A stretch of DNA of 64,000 nt from positions 7,799,001 to 7,863,000 of the forward strand of contig NZ_CP051680.1 in NCBI RefSeq assembly GCF_012849095.1, written 5' to 3'. The position numbers and the translations under genes are program-made. A model generated the notes under the pieces. The model was not told the origin of the DNA. It saw nothing but the letters and a program-made list of their open reading frames with translations, and did not search any database. Positions 56,148 through 64,000 of this stretch are shown one piece after another. The stretch is from Cohnella herbarum. GTDB lineage: Bacteria > Bacillota > Bacilli > Paenibacillales > Paenibacillaceae. How positions within the stretch are numbered: position 1 is the stretch's first letter; the number at the start of each line of letters is the position of its first letter.

Positions 56148-57386
56148 ATGTTTAACAATTTTCTTTTGGTTGTTCAAGGCCTTGCTGCCGCCATCGGCGT
56201 GTACCAAATCATTATTTCGTTTTTCGGGTGGTACCGCAGGAAAGAACGCATTACGCACAAGCCGACCAAATCGTTCGCTTTGCTTGTCGCTGCGCACAAC
56301 GAAGAAACCGTCGTCGGAGCGTTGATCGAAAATTTATTGAAGATGGATTACCCGCGCGAACTGTTCGATATTTTCGTCATCTGCGATAATTGCACGGATG
56401 GCACGGCCCAAATTACGCGTAAATATGAGGGCGTATATGCTTTTGAGCGAACGAATCCGAACCAACGCGGCAAAGGTTTCGCGATCGAATGGATGCTTAA
56501 GGAATTATGGAAACATCCGAGACAGTACGATGCCATCGTGATGTTCGATGCCGACAACCTAGTGGCGACGAACTTCCTCCAATACATGAACGAAGATCTG
56601 TGCAACGGACACCGCGTTATCCAAGGCTACTTGGATACGAAAAACCCGCATGATTCTTGGGTCAGCGCGGCGAACGGAATTACTTACTGGTTCTGTAACC
56701 GGTTATGGCAATTGCCTCGTTATAACCTGAGGTTATCCAACTTTCTCGGCGGAACGGGAATGTGTTTCGATACGAAGCTGCTGAAGGAAATGGGATGGGG
56801 CGCGACCAGCCTGGTCGAGGACTTGGAATTCACGGTCCGTTGCATCCAAAGGAACATTTATCCGAAGTTTAATTTCGACGCTCGCGTCTTCGACGAGAAG
56901 CCGATTACTTTCCGCGCTTCCGCCCGCCAACGCCTTCGCTGGATGCAAGGACACTTCGACGTTACGCGTCGCTACATGTTCCCGTTGCTCTGGCAAGGAA
57001 TTAAAGAGGGCAGCTTTGTTAAGATCGATGCGGCCCTGTACATTTTCAACGCGTTTATTTACCTGATCGGTTTCTTGGTTACGATGTCGCTGTGGTTCGA
57101 CATGATGTTGCCGGGGGATCCGCATTTGACGTCGATCTATTCGAAAATGCCGCTTGGTTTATCGTTATCGATCGTCCTTTACGGTTACCTGCAATGTCCG
57201 CTCGCGATGCTTCTCGAGAAAGTAAACTGGAAAGTATACTTGCGACTGTTGTTGTTCCCGGTCTTCTTCTTGTCCTGGTGGCCGATCGCGTTCTACGCCT
57301 TCTTCACGCAGAACAACAAAACTTGGAGCCATACGCAGCATACGCGCGTGATCCGATTGGAAGACGTTCAAGGAAAACAAATGTAA
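56148..57386 (+). CDS. Processive glycosyltransferase family 2 membrane protein
   Basis: 412 residues. N-terminal helix, then the GT2 domain with DxD in MFDADN, GGTGMCFDTKLL, EDLEF and the QRLRWMQG (QxxRW) motif of processive synthases, and about three helices at the C-terminus. Such enzymes make extracellular polysaccharide or glycolipids (IcaA/cellulose-synthase type). AGGGGG is 11 bases ahead of the ATG. No operon partner. Confidence 0.88.
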   Translation: MFNNFLLVVQGLAAAIGVYQIIISFFGWYRRKERITHKPTKSFALLVAAHNEETVVGALIENLLKMDYPRELFDIFVICDNCTDGTAQITRKYEGVYAFERTNPNQRGKGFAIEWMLKELWKHPRQYDAIVMFDADNLVATNFLQYMNEDLCNGHRVIQGYLDTKNPHDSWVSAANGITYWFCNRLWQLPRYNLRLSNFLGGTGMCFDTKLLKEMGWGATSLVEDLEFTVRCIQRNIYPKFNFDARVFDEKPITFRASARQRLRWMQGHFDVTRRYMFPLLWQGIKEGSFVKIDAALYIFNAFIYLIGFLVTMSLWFDMMLPGDPHLTSIYSKMPLGLSLSIVLYGYLQCPLAMLLEKVNWKVYLRLLLFPVFFLSWWPIAFYAFFTQNNKTWSHTQHTRVIRLEDVQGKQM

Positions 57387-57489
57387 CTCGTTTAGACGGG
57401 GCAGTTCCGATGCTGCAATAGCTAAGGGACTGCCTTGCCTTTTCTAAGCAGAAAAGTTCGATGAATGAGTTGTGTCGATGAATGAGTTG

Positions 57490-57518
57490 TTGACATCCCG
57501 GGAACTGGGTGGTATAGT
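57490..57518 (+). promoter_or_regulatory. Promoter of the infC-rpmI-rplT operon
   Basis: TTGACA (57490-57495) and TATAGT (57513-57518), spacer 17. A 14-base direct repeat (GATGAATGAGTTGT) lies just upstream (57460-57490). Confidence 0.8.
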
Positions 57519-57750
57519 GGTCGTTGTGACTGATTTATGTAAATGTTTCAGCACGCGCAAGCAGAAGCACCCGCTTCTCACCTGGTTGGCTATGGCTGAC
57601 GGGTTGGCGTAGCCGACGATACGGAGATTGCGGAAGCTTTCGTTTCCTTGCATGACCGATAACGTTAGGACTAGGATGCGGGTCAATGCGACTCGTATTT
57701 TTTTGTTTTTCACGACAATCTCACTCGACAGTTTATTTCGGAGGTGGAAC
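57519..57750 (+). ncRNA. Ribosomal protein L20-type leader with attenuator
   Basis: The 230-base untranslated leader has the order seen in L20 leaders of Bacilli: GCACGCGCAAGCAG, CACCCGCTTCTCACCTGGT, repeated GGTTGGC and finally a terminator-like stem (57676-57698, ATGCGGGTC with GACTCGTAT) with seven T. L20 (last gene of the operon) binds such leaders and sets termination. Identified by pattern and position only. Confidence 0.75.
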
Positions 57751-57753
57751 ATT

Positions 57754-58266
57754 ATTAGCAAGGATCATCAAATCAACGAGGAAATCCGGGCCAAGGAAGT
57801 CCGACTTGTCGGCGCCGAAGGCGAGCAAATCGGGATCAAACCTTTTCGTGAAGCTATGCAGATGGCCATTGACGCGAATCTCGACCTAGTTAACGTAGCG
57901 CCGCAGGCGAAACCGCCGGTGTGTCGCATTATGGACTATGGCAAATTCCGTTATGAGCAGCAGAAGAAAGAAAAGGAAGCTCGGAAGAATCAGAAAATCG
58001 TCGACCTCAAAGAAGTTTGGTTTCGTGCGAACATTGAAGAACATGATTACCAAACGAAGTTTCGCAACGTTGTGAAATTTTTGAATGAAGGCGACAAGGT
58101 GAAATGCTCCGTGCGGTTCCGCGGTCGCGAAATTACGCATGCCAAGCTCGGTCAGAAGATCTTGGAACGAGTGGCGAACGAAGTAGCAGACATTTGTGTT
58201 GTAGAGCGCATGCCGAAGCTGGAAGGCCGCAGCATGATTATGATTTTGGCTCCGAAAGCCCACTGA
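57754..58266 (+). CDS. infC: Translation initiation factor IF-3
   Basis: 170 residues. Starts at an ATT codon (57754), the unusual start typical of infC, with GGAGGTGG six bases ahead; protein begins ISKDHQINEEIRAKEVRLVG. N-domain LDLVNVAPQAKPPVCRIMDYG, linker of Lys/Glu, C-domain KVKCSVRFRGREITH. Any ATG start upstream would run into the leader terminator. The rare start codon lets IF-3 discriminate against its own mRNA (family knowledge). Confidence 0.95.
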   Translation: MSKDHQINEEIRAKEVRLVGAEGEQIGIKPFREAMQMAIDANLDLVNVAPQAKPPVCRIMDYGKFRYEQQKKEKEARKNQKIVDLKEVWFRANIEEHDYQTKFRNVVKFLNEGDKVKCSVRFRGREITHAKLGQKILERVANEVADICVVERMPKLEGRSMIMILAPKAH

Positions 58267-58282
58267 CAGGAGGATACAATTC

Positions 58283-58483
58283 ATGCCTAAAATGAAAACT
58301 CATAGCAGCTTGAAAGATCGTTTCAAAATTACCGGAACGGGTAAAGTCAAGCGCTTCAAAGCTTACAAAAACCACTTGCTGTCCCACAAATCGGGACGCG
58401 CGAAACGTGTACTGGGAACTCAACCGCTGGTAGCTCAAGGCGATGTTCGCCGTATGCAGCAACAGCTTGCAAACCTGAAATAA
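58283..58483 (+). CDS. rpmI: Ribosomal protein L35
   Basis: 66 residues, MPKMKTHSSLKDRFKITGTG then AYKNHLLSHKSGRAKR, full length. GGAGGA precedes the ATG, 16 bases after infC. Highly basic, binds 23S rRNA in the large subunit. Confidence 0.97.
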   Translation: MPKMKTHSSLKDRFKITGTGKVKRFKAYKNHLLSHKSGRAKRVLGTQPLVAQGDVRRMQQQLANLK

Positions 58484-58707
58484 ATCGTTTGAAACGAGAG
58501 TTCAAAAAGTTCGGTTGTTAGCACCGAGAAAGTTGGATGAAGCTTAGGGAGTTAGGGACGAATTGCAAGTAACGCTTGCATGGGTACCGGAAAGCCCGGC
58601 GGAATTCAAGATTCGATGTCGAGTACGCTTCCCGAACAAAGCTTCGTGTTCAAATAACGGGCTTTTTGAACTACTTCTATTTGAATACTTCCGGGAGGTA
58701 ATGAATC
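58484..58707 (+). other. Long spacer between rpmI and rplT
   Basis: 224 bases, much longer than the tight spacing usual for this operon. Contains the hairpin GCAAG-TAACG-CTTGC near 58567 and the complementary pair GTTCAAA / TTTGAAC near 58648-58671. No terminator, no supported small gene. It may carry a second control element for rplT. Confidence 0.5.
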
Positions 58708-59067
58708 ATGGCAAGAGTCAAGGGCGGATTCGTCACGCGCCGTCGTCGCAATAGAATGTTAAAGTTGGCAAAAGGTTACTGGGGCGCGAAACATCGCCTG
58801 TTTAAGAAAGCGAAAGAGCAAGTAATGAAATCCCTTATGTACGCATACCGTGACCGTCGTCAGACGAAACGGAACTTCCGCAAATTGTGGATCGTGCGTA
58901 TTAACGCTGCGGCTCGCCAGAACGGCTTGTCTTACAGCAAAATGATGCATGGCCTGAAATTGGCTGGCATCGAAGTAAACCGCAAAATGCTTGCCGACTT
59001 GGCAGTGAACGATATCAACGCGTTCAACTCCCTTGCTGGCGCTGCAAAAGAGAAAATCAACGCGTAA
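58708..59067 (+). CDS. rplT: Ribosomal protein L20
   Basis: 119 residues: [60 protein letters not shown]. Full length. GGGAGG 8 bases ahead of the ATG. It assembles the 50S subunit and in Bacilli binds its own operon leader as repressor. Confidence 0.97.
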   Translation: MARVKGGFVTRRRRNRMLKLAKGYWGAKHRLFKKAKEQVMKSLMYAYRDRRQTKRNFRKLWIVRINAAARQNGLSYSKMMHGLKLAGIEVNRKMLADLAVNDINAFNSLAGAAKEKINA

Positions 59068-59082
59068 TTTCGCGTTACGGAT

Positions 59083-59108
59083 AAGTCCTGGGCAACCGGG
59101 GCTTTTTT
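59083..59108 (+). terminator. Terminator of infC-rpmI-rplT
   Basis: AAGTCCTGG-GCAA-CCGGGGCTT with G-T pairs, then TTTT. Confidence 0.85.
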
Positions 59109-59159
59109 CGTTTGCGGAGGTCTCCGTGGGAGGCCGACGGCAAACGGTTAACGGATCGT

Positions 59160-59415
59160 GAGGAGCGCTGAGAGTACCTTATCTTTGTCGAAGGATAGGT
59201 AGCTCACCACGGGCACTGCTGCCGGATAGGAACTCACCGAGGGCACACCGCTTAGCCACCGGATAGGCAATACACCGCCGGCCCACCACATAGAGCACTG
59301 AGAGTACCTTAACTCCGCCGCTGGGTGGGGGATGAAGCAAATAGAGCACTGAGAGTAGCTTATCTTTGCCGATGGATAGGCAGCACACCGCCGACCCACC
59401 ACATAGAGCACTGAG
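59160..59415. repeat. Intergenic repeat field, left part
   Basis: Core GAGCACTGAGAGTACCTTA (or AGTAGCTTA) recurs near 59163, 59293, 59344 and 59405, joined to CCGATGGATAGG, CTCCGCCGCTGG and CCCACCACATA blocks that form a higher order of about 120 bases. The last unit is cut by the IS3 element and continues at 60704. Not coding. Confidence 0.82.
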
Positions 59416-59492
59416 TGCAGCTAGAATAGAAAGTGGACACCTCATAAGAACTAACAGATAATAAAAAACAATAAGAAGATGAGGTGTCCGGT

Positions 59493-59789
59493 ATGGGTGA
59501 GAAGAGACAGCGTTACAGTGAAGAGTTTAAAGAACAGACTGTTAAATACATTCAGGAACAGACAAAGACATTGCCCCAGATCGGAGAAGATTTAAACATC
59601 CCAAGTGGTACGTTAAAACAGTGGATGACCAAGTACCGCAAGTTTGAGAATGAACCGCTTGTAGATCGTGCGACCCTTCACCAGAAAGATAAGCAACTGA
59701 TGGAGCAAGAACGCACGATTGAGGATCTCAAGGAAGAAATCGCTATCCTAAAAAAGGCCATGCACATCTTCAGCAAAGAAAGGAACTAA
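59493..59789 (+). CDS. IS3-family transposase OrfA
   Basis: 98 residues from ATG 59493, with GAGGTG 6 bases ahead (an in-frame GTG at 59484 lies within it). Helix-turn-helix [20 protein letters not shown] and a C-terminal leucine-zipper-like coiled coil ([18 protein letters not shown]). The slip site A-AAA-AAG is at 59750-59756, where a -1 shift joins it to OrfB. Confidence 0.92.
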   Translation: MGEKRQRYSEEFKEQTVKYIQEQTKTLPQIGEDLNIPSGTLKQWMTKYRKFENEPLVDRATLHQKDKQLMEQERTIEDLKEEIAILKKAMHIFSKERN

Positions 59790-59827
59790 GGTTCCAATTC
59801 ATCGAAGATCATCGCTCCGAGTTTCGA

Positions 59828-60664
59828 ATGGAGAAGATGTGCACAGTTCTATGTGTATCACGGAGCGGTTACTATAAATGGCTTCTGGAGAAGACCGTCC
59901 AGAACAGTTATCAGAAGCGTCGCAGAGCGCTATTGGCGCGAATCACCTGGCTTTTCCTAGACGCTCACAACAGGTATGGTAGCCCTAAAATCACAAAACT
60001 TCTACGAAAAGAAGGTTGGACAGTTTCTGAACGTTTAGTAGGGAAAATCATGCATGAGAATGGTTTACGTTCTTGTGTATCTAAGAAATTCCGAGTGACC
60101 ACCACTGACTCGAATCACGATCAACCTATAGCACCAAATGTGCTGAATCAGGATTTTAAGACGACTGCACCTAACAAGATTTGGGTAACCGATATTACCT
60201 ATATACCGTGCCGTGAAGGTCGTTTGTACCTCGCCAGCGTTCTGGATTTATATACCCGTAAGATTGTGGGCTGGAAGCTCGCAGACCGGATGACAACCGA
60301 TTTAGTGCTTGCAGCGCTTGATCAGGCATACAGTACGCACAAACCTCCCAAAGGGCTTATACACCACTCTGATCGGGGTTCGCAGTATGCATCAGATGAA
60401 TACCGTGAAAGGTTAAAGCAATATGGCATGGAAGCAAGCATGAGCCGCAAAGGTAACTGCTACGACAACGCCTGTATCGAATCGTTCCACAGCGTGCTGA
60501 AGAAGGAGTTTATTTACTGTACGAAATTTCAAACGAAGGCGCAGGCGCAACAAGAGATGTTTGTATATATTGAGCTCTTCTACAACCGTAAGAGAATACA
60601 TGGTTCGCTAGGTTACTTATCACCTTCGCAATTCGAAGCTCAGTACTATAGCAGTATTAAATAA
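59828..60664 (+). CDS. IS3-family transposase OrfB (DDE catalytic domain)
   Basis: 278 residues from the first ATG. The true reading joins from OrfA by -1 frameshift near 59756, and the frame is open back to that point ([17 protein letters not shown] precedes). DDE acids: [20 protein letters not shown] and [13 protein letters not shown] (35 residues after the second Asp), so the active site is complete. It cuts and joins the element ends. Lower G+C than the neighbours, as expected for an acquired element. Confidence 0.93.
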   Translation: MEKMCTVLCVSRSGYYKWLLEKTVQNSYQKRRRALLARITWLFLDAHNRYGSPKITKLLRKEGWTVSERLVGKIMHENGLRSCVSKKFRVTTTDSNHDQPIAPNVLNQDFKTTAPNKIWVTDITYIPCREGRLYLASVLDLYTRKIVGWKLADRMTTDLVLAALDQAYSTHKPPKGLIHHSDRGSQYASDEYRERLKQYGMEASMSRKGNCYDNACIESFHSVLKKEFIYCTKFQTKAQAQQEMFVYIELFYNRKRIHGSLGYLSPSQFEAQYYSSIK

Positions 60665-60703
60665 ACGCTCTTATAGCGTGTCCACTTTCTTGACAGAGGT
60701 CCA

Positions 60704-60785
60704 GAGAGTACCTTAACTCCGCCGCTGGATAGGTGATGAACCAAATAAAGCACTGAGAGTAGCTTATCTTTGCCGAAGGATAGGT
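60704..60785. repeat. Intergenic repeat field, right part
   Basis: Continuation of the units at 59160-59415 after the IS. The copy of GCACTGAGAGTAGCTTATCT near 60751 runs into the coding end of the next minus-strand gene (its last codons lie in CTTTGCCGAAGGATAGG). Confidence 0.8.
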
Positions 60786-61483
60786 TTCGAAGCCACTTGG
60801 CTGATGGAATGAAACGTCGGATTGATTTTATACATTCTATTCCTTTGTTTGCTGTTGCCGGCGGGAATAAGTATTCCCATAGCGGCTAGATTTTTCGCGT
60901 GTCGACGTATGGTAACGCGATTCCAGCCCAATATCTCGGCAGCCTGAGAAGGTGAAAAAGGACCGCCTGCGCGGATGGCGAATTCCAATATCGACCGGTC
61001 AATGGGATCCGCGACGACGGGGAGATCAGGTGTCTCAAGGCTCCACTTTCCTTTTGCGTGCAGGATCATCTGTTGGCATCTCCGGGGGTGATCCTTGATA
61101 GCATCGAAAGAGAAGCGAAGAACGATCCAATCATCCAGCACCAGATCATTTTGGCGAAACAGATGGTCGTCGAATTGCCAGCGGTCTATGTCTCGCCAGT
61201 GAGAGCCGAAGCCGTCGATCTCGATGGCAATTTCGACGCCGTTATAGATCCATGCGAAATCCAAATAGCGATAGCCGTCCTTGAAATCCCGAACCTCAAA
61301 TTCCGGAATTAAATCCGATAGATGCCCGAAAAGGGGCCACCAGACGTTCTTTAAAAACAACTTCGGAGCGTGACCTAATCCCTTTAGAAGTTTTCGTTTC
61401 CTCTCCCCGGTACTTTTCTTCACATGAAAAGTTATCCACGCATCGTATGCAGCTTCGAAAGTCGGATTAACCATGACCACCAT
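60764..61483 (-). CDS. PD-(D/E)xK-like nuclease domain protein with C-terminal HTH
   Basis: 239 residues. Middle part YRYLDFAWIYNGVEIAIEIDGFGSHW has the Asp...Glu-x-x pattern of Vsr/DUF559-like endonucleases; the C-terminal third has a helix-turn-helix (SPSQAAEILGWNRVTIRRHA). AAGGGGG lies 9 bases ahead of the ATG. The last seven residues (KPILRQR and the stop) fall within the intergenic repeat, so the repeat has moved the gene's end. Function unknown; not linked to a methylase gene here. Confidence 0.7.
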   Translation of the reverse strand: MVVMVNPTFEAAYDAWITFHVKKSTGERKRKLLKGLGHAPKLFLKNVWWPLFGHLSDLIPEFEVRDFKDGYRYLDFAWIYNGVEIAIEIDGFGSHWRDIDRWQFDDHLFRQNDLVLDDWIVLRFSFDAIKDHPRRCQQMILHAKGKWSLETPDLPVVADPIDRSILEFAIRAGGPFSPSQAAEILGWNRVTIRRHAKNLAAMGILIPAGNSKQRNRMYKINPTFHSISQVASKPILRQR

Positions 61484-61510
61484 TTGACGCCGCCCCCTTA
61501 AAATAAAATA

Positions 61511-61548
61511 CGCCGTCCGTCCAGAGAATTCTGGATACGAACGGCGCG
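61511..61548. terminator. Inverted repeat ahead of the nuclease gene
   Basis: CGCCGT and TCCAGA pair with TCTGGA and ACGGCG around GAAT, a two-part stem in the gap between divergent genes. A weak T-run follows only on the plus strand. A 13-base direct repeat, TCCTAATTCGAGT, lies at 61602-61631. Confidence 0.45.
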
Positions 61549-61762
61549 TTCTTCGCGACCTATTTGACTACGATATTATACAAATGTTTCTTTCAGCGCA
61601 AGTCCTAATTCGAGTTCCTAATTCGAGTTCCTTAGCACACGCGTTCTCCAGCCCCATTTCCTCCGCTATCGGACAGAGGTACAAGCACGAGAAGCTTCCT
61701 CCTCATAAGTTAATGGACACGGTGCAACTTCTTCGAGAGCACCTAGGGAGGAGTGGTTAGAG

Positions 61763-62047
61763 ATGTCACGTATAACGCGTTCGCAAGTACAGAAGTTAGT
61801 CGGAAAACAAATATATGCCGTGCGCAAGGACGGATCCGTAGTCTTGGGTAAGCTTGTCCGTATATCCGGTAACCGGCTTGTGCTAGAACCGCCGAAAGGT
61901 AAAAAGGTGCAGACGAAATTGTTCCTTCCGCTCTTATTATTCGATGTGTTGGCCGTCGGTACGGCTGCTGACGGGTTTGGATATGGCGGAGGATTCGGTG
62001 GTTATGGAGGATACGACGGATTCGGTTACGGTGGTTGGGGCTGGTAA
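61763..62047 (+). CDS. Small Gly-rich protein, hypothetical
   Basis: 94 residues: a soluble beta-rich N-terminal half (QVQKLVGKQIYAVRKDGSVV; RLVLEPPKGKKVQ) of Sm/ribosome-maturation-like look, and a C-terminal half of Gly/Tyr/Phe repeats (GFGYGGGFGGYGGYDGFG). GGGAGGAG precedes the ATG. Similar small Gly-Tyr tails occur in spore-coat-associated proteins of Paenibacillaceae; this link is a guess. Followed by a terminator. Confidence 0.7.
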   Translation: MSRITRSQVQKLVGKQIYAVRKDGSVVLGKLVRISGNRLVLEPPKGKKVQTKLFLPLLLFDVLAVGTAADGFGYGGGFGGYGGYDGFGYGGWGW

Positions 62048-62103
62048 ATTAACAAGGTAAGGTTTAAGGCTTGTGGACACCAACGCAAATGGATAAGAAG
62101 ATT

Positions 62104-62149
62104 AACAGCGGATCGGAAGGGACCGATAAGTCTCGGATCCGCTGTTTTT
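62104..62149. terminator. Bidirectional terminator
   Basis: AACAGCGGATC pairs with GATCCGCTGTT, 11 bp, then TTT. It serves the Gly-rich gene and the convergent acetyltransferase gene. Confidence 0.87.
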
Positions 62150-62152
62150 GCT

Positions 62153-62596
62153 TTATGCCAAGTGCTTTGCCAGTTCTATGACTTTTAGAGCTTGGAGCGC
62201 TCGCAGGGGATAATATCCGAGTTTTTGATAAAAGCGAATAGCGCGTACGTTATCTTCATCAACGAACACGTGAGATACAATGTAACCTTTCTTAAGGGCA
62301 TACTGTTCGGCACGAAGCATAAGCGCGGTTCCCCACTGTTTGCTCTGGTAGCGGGAATCTACGGCCAATAAATCAATGAATAACGCTTTGGAACGAAACT
62401 CCAAATGCAAGAAACCGATCGGCGAGCTCTTAGCGGATTGGGCGACGACAAGCGTTGCCCCTTTGCGGATGCGGCGGGTGATTTCGTAATGCAGCCGATT
62501 GCCTCGCGGGTGCTGCCAAGGGGAAATCGGAATCAATTGCGTGCGGACAAGCTCGACGATGCCTTTATCGTCACGTGGTTGTCTCCATCGGATCAA
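62153..62596 (-). CDS. GNAT-family N-acetyltransferase
   Basis: 147 residues. Acetyl-CoA motif A: IDLLAVDSRYQSKQWGTALM (Q/RxxG-like, here QxxxWG) and motif B VFVDEDNVRAIRFYQKLGYY. Transfers an acetyl group from acetyl-CoA to an unknown amine. TTG start with GGGGGAGG ahead. Divergent from ilvB's promoter, 110 bases. Confidence 0.88.
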   Translation of the reverse strand: MIRWRQPRDDKGIVELVRTQLIPISPWQHPRGNRLHYEITRRIRKGATLVVAQSAKSSPIGFLHLEFRSKALFIDLLAVDSRYQSKQWGTALMLRAEQYALKKGYIVSHVFVDEDNVRAIRFYQKLGYYPLRALQALKVIELAKHLA

Positions 62597-62706
62597 GTGG
62601 GGCGCCTCCCCCGATTTAAGTCGCTCGGAATTGCTTTAACTTTCGGCGAATACCGGTTTTACAACGTATGAACAACTTTTTTGATTGGTAACGGCTAAGA
62701 TGTGTA

Positions 62707-62735
62707 TTGACGAATGACTTAGCGAAGAATATAAT
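62707..62735 (+). promoter_or_regulatory. Promoter of the ilvB T-box leader
   Basis: TTGACG (62707-62712) and TATAAT (62730-62735), spacer 17. Confidence 0.85.
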
Positions 62736-62764
62736 TAGTGCTAAATCGACTGAAAAACAAATAG

Positions 62765-63076
62765 CCGTGATGAGGATAAAGCGATAGGGCCCTTATGATC
62801 AGAGAGCGTCGGACTAGCTGAAACCGATGCCTTAATCCCTGTAAGCGAAGTCTCCTCGGAGCTGTTCCCCTGAACCGTCATATCGACGCATTAGGGAGAA
62901 TCGGATTGGCGCACGTTATTGCGCTTAGAGTATGGCTCGTTCCTTCGTCTAGTCGGAACACGTACTTTATAAGGCCGTCACCGCGAGGTGCGCGGCAAAC
63001 TCGGGTGGTACCGCGGAAGCAACAGCCTTTCGTCCCAAGCAGCCATATTGGCGTTGGGATGAAAGGCTTTTTGATT
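62765..63076 (+). ncRNA. T-box riboswitch ahead of ilvB
   Basis: The invariant T-box GGGTGGTACCGCGG is at 63003-63016. The terminator stem AGCCTTTCGTCCCAA / TTGGGATGAAAGGCT with four T follows (63024-63073). Stem I starts GATGAGGA and holds AGAGAG (62800s). The specifier loop seems to lie at 62845-62856: the codon after GAA would be GTC (Val, 62850-62852), but CTC (Leu, 62852-62854) in the next frame cannot be excluded. It senses uncharged tRNA and lets ilvB be read only when the amino acid is short. Confidence 0.93.
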
Positions 63077-63098
63077 TGTTGAAAGGAGGAAAAAAAGG

Positions 63099-64000
63099 AT
63101 GAGTACACAAGGTGTTACATTGAAATCCAAAGAAGAGTTGATTCAGAAGTGGAGTAAGCCGGAAGTGATCTCGGGTTCGGATATTTTGCTTCGTAGTTTG
63201 TTACTGGAGGGAGCGGAGTGCGTCTTCGGCTATCCGGGAGGCGCGGTTCTGTTCATCTACGATGCCATGCACGGCTTCACCGATTTCCAGCATCTTCTGA
63301 CTCGCCACGAGCAAGGCGCCATTCATGCCGCTGACGGATATGCACGCTCTACCGGCAAAGTAGGCGTATGTATCGCGACATCGGGACCGGGGGCGACGAA
63401 CCTAGTCACGGGTATCGCTACCGCTTATATGGATTCCGTACCGTTGGTCGTTATTACGGGTAACGTTGCGACTCACCTAATCGGAACGGACGCCTTCCAG
63501 GAAGCGGATATCGTGGGGATCACGATGCCGATCACGAAGCACAGCTACCTGGTGCGCAAGGCGGAAGACTTGCCGCGAATCATCCATGAAGCTTTCCATA
63601 TTGCCAATAGCGGACGCAAAGGTCCGGTGCTCATCGATATTCCGAAGGATGTATCAGCCGAGAAGACGTTGTTCCAGCCCGTGACCGAAGTTAATCTGCG
63701 CGGATATCATCCGACGGTCAACCCTAACAAGAATCAAGTGGACAAAATGATCCGCGCGATCGAGAACGCAGAGAAGCCGGTAATTCTCGCCGGCGGCGGC
63801 GTCGTTTACTCGGGAGCCCATGAGGAACTGCACGAGTTCATCACGAAGACGGGAATTCCGACGACGACGACGTTGCTTGGTTTGGGCGGTTTCCCGAGCG
63901 GCCACGAGTTGCATATGGGGATGCCGGGCATGCACGGAACATGGACGGCGAATACGGCAATCCAAACGGCAGATTTGCTCATCAATATCGGAGCGAGGTT
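63099..64000 (+). CDS. ilvB: Acetolactate synthase large subunit (3' end outside the window)
   Basis: About 300 residues seen of about 570. N-terminal TPP-binding domain: catalytic Glu in [16 protein letters not shown], then [20 protein letters not shown], and [20 protein letters not shown] with the FAD-side loop. A central domain begins [17 protein letters not shown]. Catalyses the first common step of valine, leucine and isoleucine synthesis. AAAGGAGG lies about 10 bases ahead of ATG 63099. Regulated by the T-box directly upstream. Confidence 0.96.
   Translation, partial: MSTQGVTLKSKEELIQKWSKPEVISGSDILLRSLLLEGAECVFGYPGGAVLFIYDAMHGFTDFQHLLTRHEQGAIHAADGYARSTGKVGVCIATSGPGATNLVTGIATAYMDSVPLVVITGNVATHLIGTDAFQEADIVGITMPITKHSYLVRKAEDLPRIIHEAFHIANSGRKGPVLIDIPKDVSAEKTLFQPVTEVNLRGYHPTVNPNKNQVDKMIRAIENAEKPVILAGGGVVYSGAHEELHEFITKTGIPTTTTLLGLGGFPSGHELHMGMPGMHGTWTANTAIQTADLLINIGAR

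Larger units (their letters stand above)
59416..60703 (+). mobile_element. IS3-family insertion sequence, 1,288 bp
   Basis: The ends start TG and end CA. The left end reads TAGAAAGTGGACAC and the right end its complement, GTGTCCACTTTCT, so the 13-base AGAAAGTGGACAC match is perfect (59428-59440 / 60678-60690). Flanks carry a 3-bp target duplication, GAG (59413-59415 and 60704-60706). Removing the element rejoins GAGCACTGAG with AGTACC into an unbroken repeat unit. Two overlapping frames with an A6G slip site give transposase. The copy looks intact. Confidence 0.93.

Noticed and set aside
59160..59415. Repeat field considered as a CRISPR array
   Set aside because: The repeats are long, degenerate and adjacent, without unique spacers of constant length or cas genes.

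Overview
The window reads as a chromosomal segment of a spore-forming Gram-positive of the Paenibacillaceae (Paenibacillus/Cohnella-like). The reasons are: lipoprotein-type sugar-binding proteins with LplB/YtcP-type permeases, very large SLH-anchored extracellular proteins, AraC regulators with two membrane segments, Bacillus-type ytqAB, khtTU and ytr genes, an infC-rpmI-rplT operon that begins with an ATT codon, and a T-box ahead of ilvB. Strong AGGAGG ribosome sites occur throughout. The genus is an inference, because there is no rRNA gene in the window.

Layout. 1-960: the end of a Gfo/Idh/MocA oxidoreductase, then a gene-free stretch with four copies of a palindromic repeat. 989-13036: carbohydrate locus A, a LacI-type repressor divergent from a probable six-gene operon (GH130 glycoside phosphorylase, two ABC permeases, lipoprotein binding protein, DUF1861-like propeller protein, 1,636-residue SLH protein with a dockerin-like module and an alpha/alpha-barrel region). 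13037-16886: repeats, two small membrane proteins, a lipoprotein gene broken by a one-base frameshift, and a GH1 beta-glucosidase behind a cre/LacI-like operator. 16985-19742: B12-binding radical SAM protein and an aldo/keto reductase. 19957-30412: a cupin-AraC regulator, ceramidase-like hydrolase, a DegT aminotransferase plus two Gfo/Idh dehydrogenases as a minus-strand operon, acetyl xylan esterase, MoaB, another aldo/keto reductase and a GH20-like hexosaminidase. 30517-42207: carbohydrate locus B, a membrane-bound AraC sensor, a 1,838-residue SLH-anchored beta-helix protein with three discoidin-like domains, and a complete second ABC importer.

42356-58266 is mostly core and household genes: manA, a VOC protein, the tRNA-modification pair ytqB/ytqA, a YtrA-type GntR regulator with its ABC transporter and a clear operator, YitT protein, KhtT/KhtU-like K+ efflux pair, two PAP2 phosphatases, a CuA-site lipoprotein, trmB and two glycosyltransferases. 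57490-59108 is the infC-rpmI-rplT operon with an L20-type leader. 59160-60785 is a field of intergenic repeats into which an IS3-family element has jumped, with 3-bp target duplication visible. The window ends with a PD-(D/E)xK-like nuclease gene, a Gly-rich small protein, a GNAT acetyltransferase and a T-box-controlled ilvB cut by the window edge.

How it works together: loci A and B each pair a regulator, a cell-surface multidomain glycan-processing protein and a dedicated oligosaccharide importer, and locus A also has cytoplasmic phosphorolytic enzymes. The two surface proteins share an unnamed domain just before their SLH repeats. No CRISPR array, tRNA, rRNA or prophage was seen.
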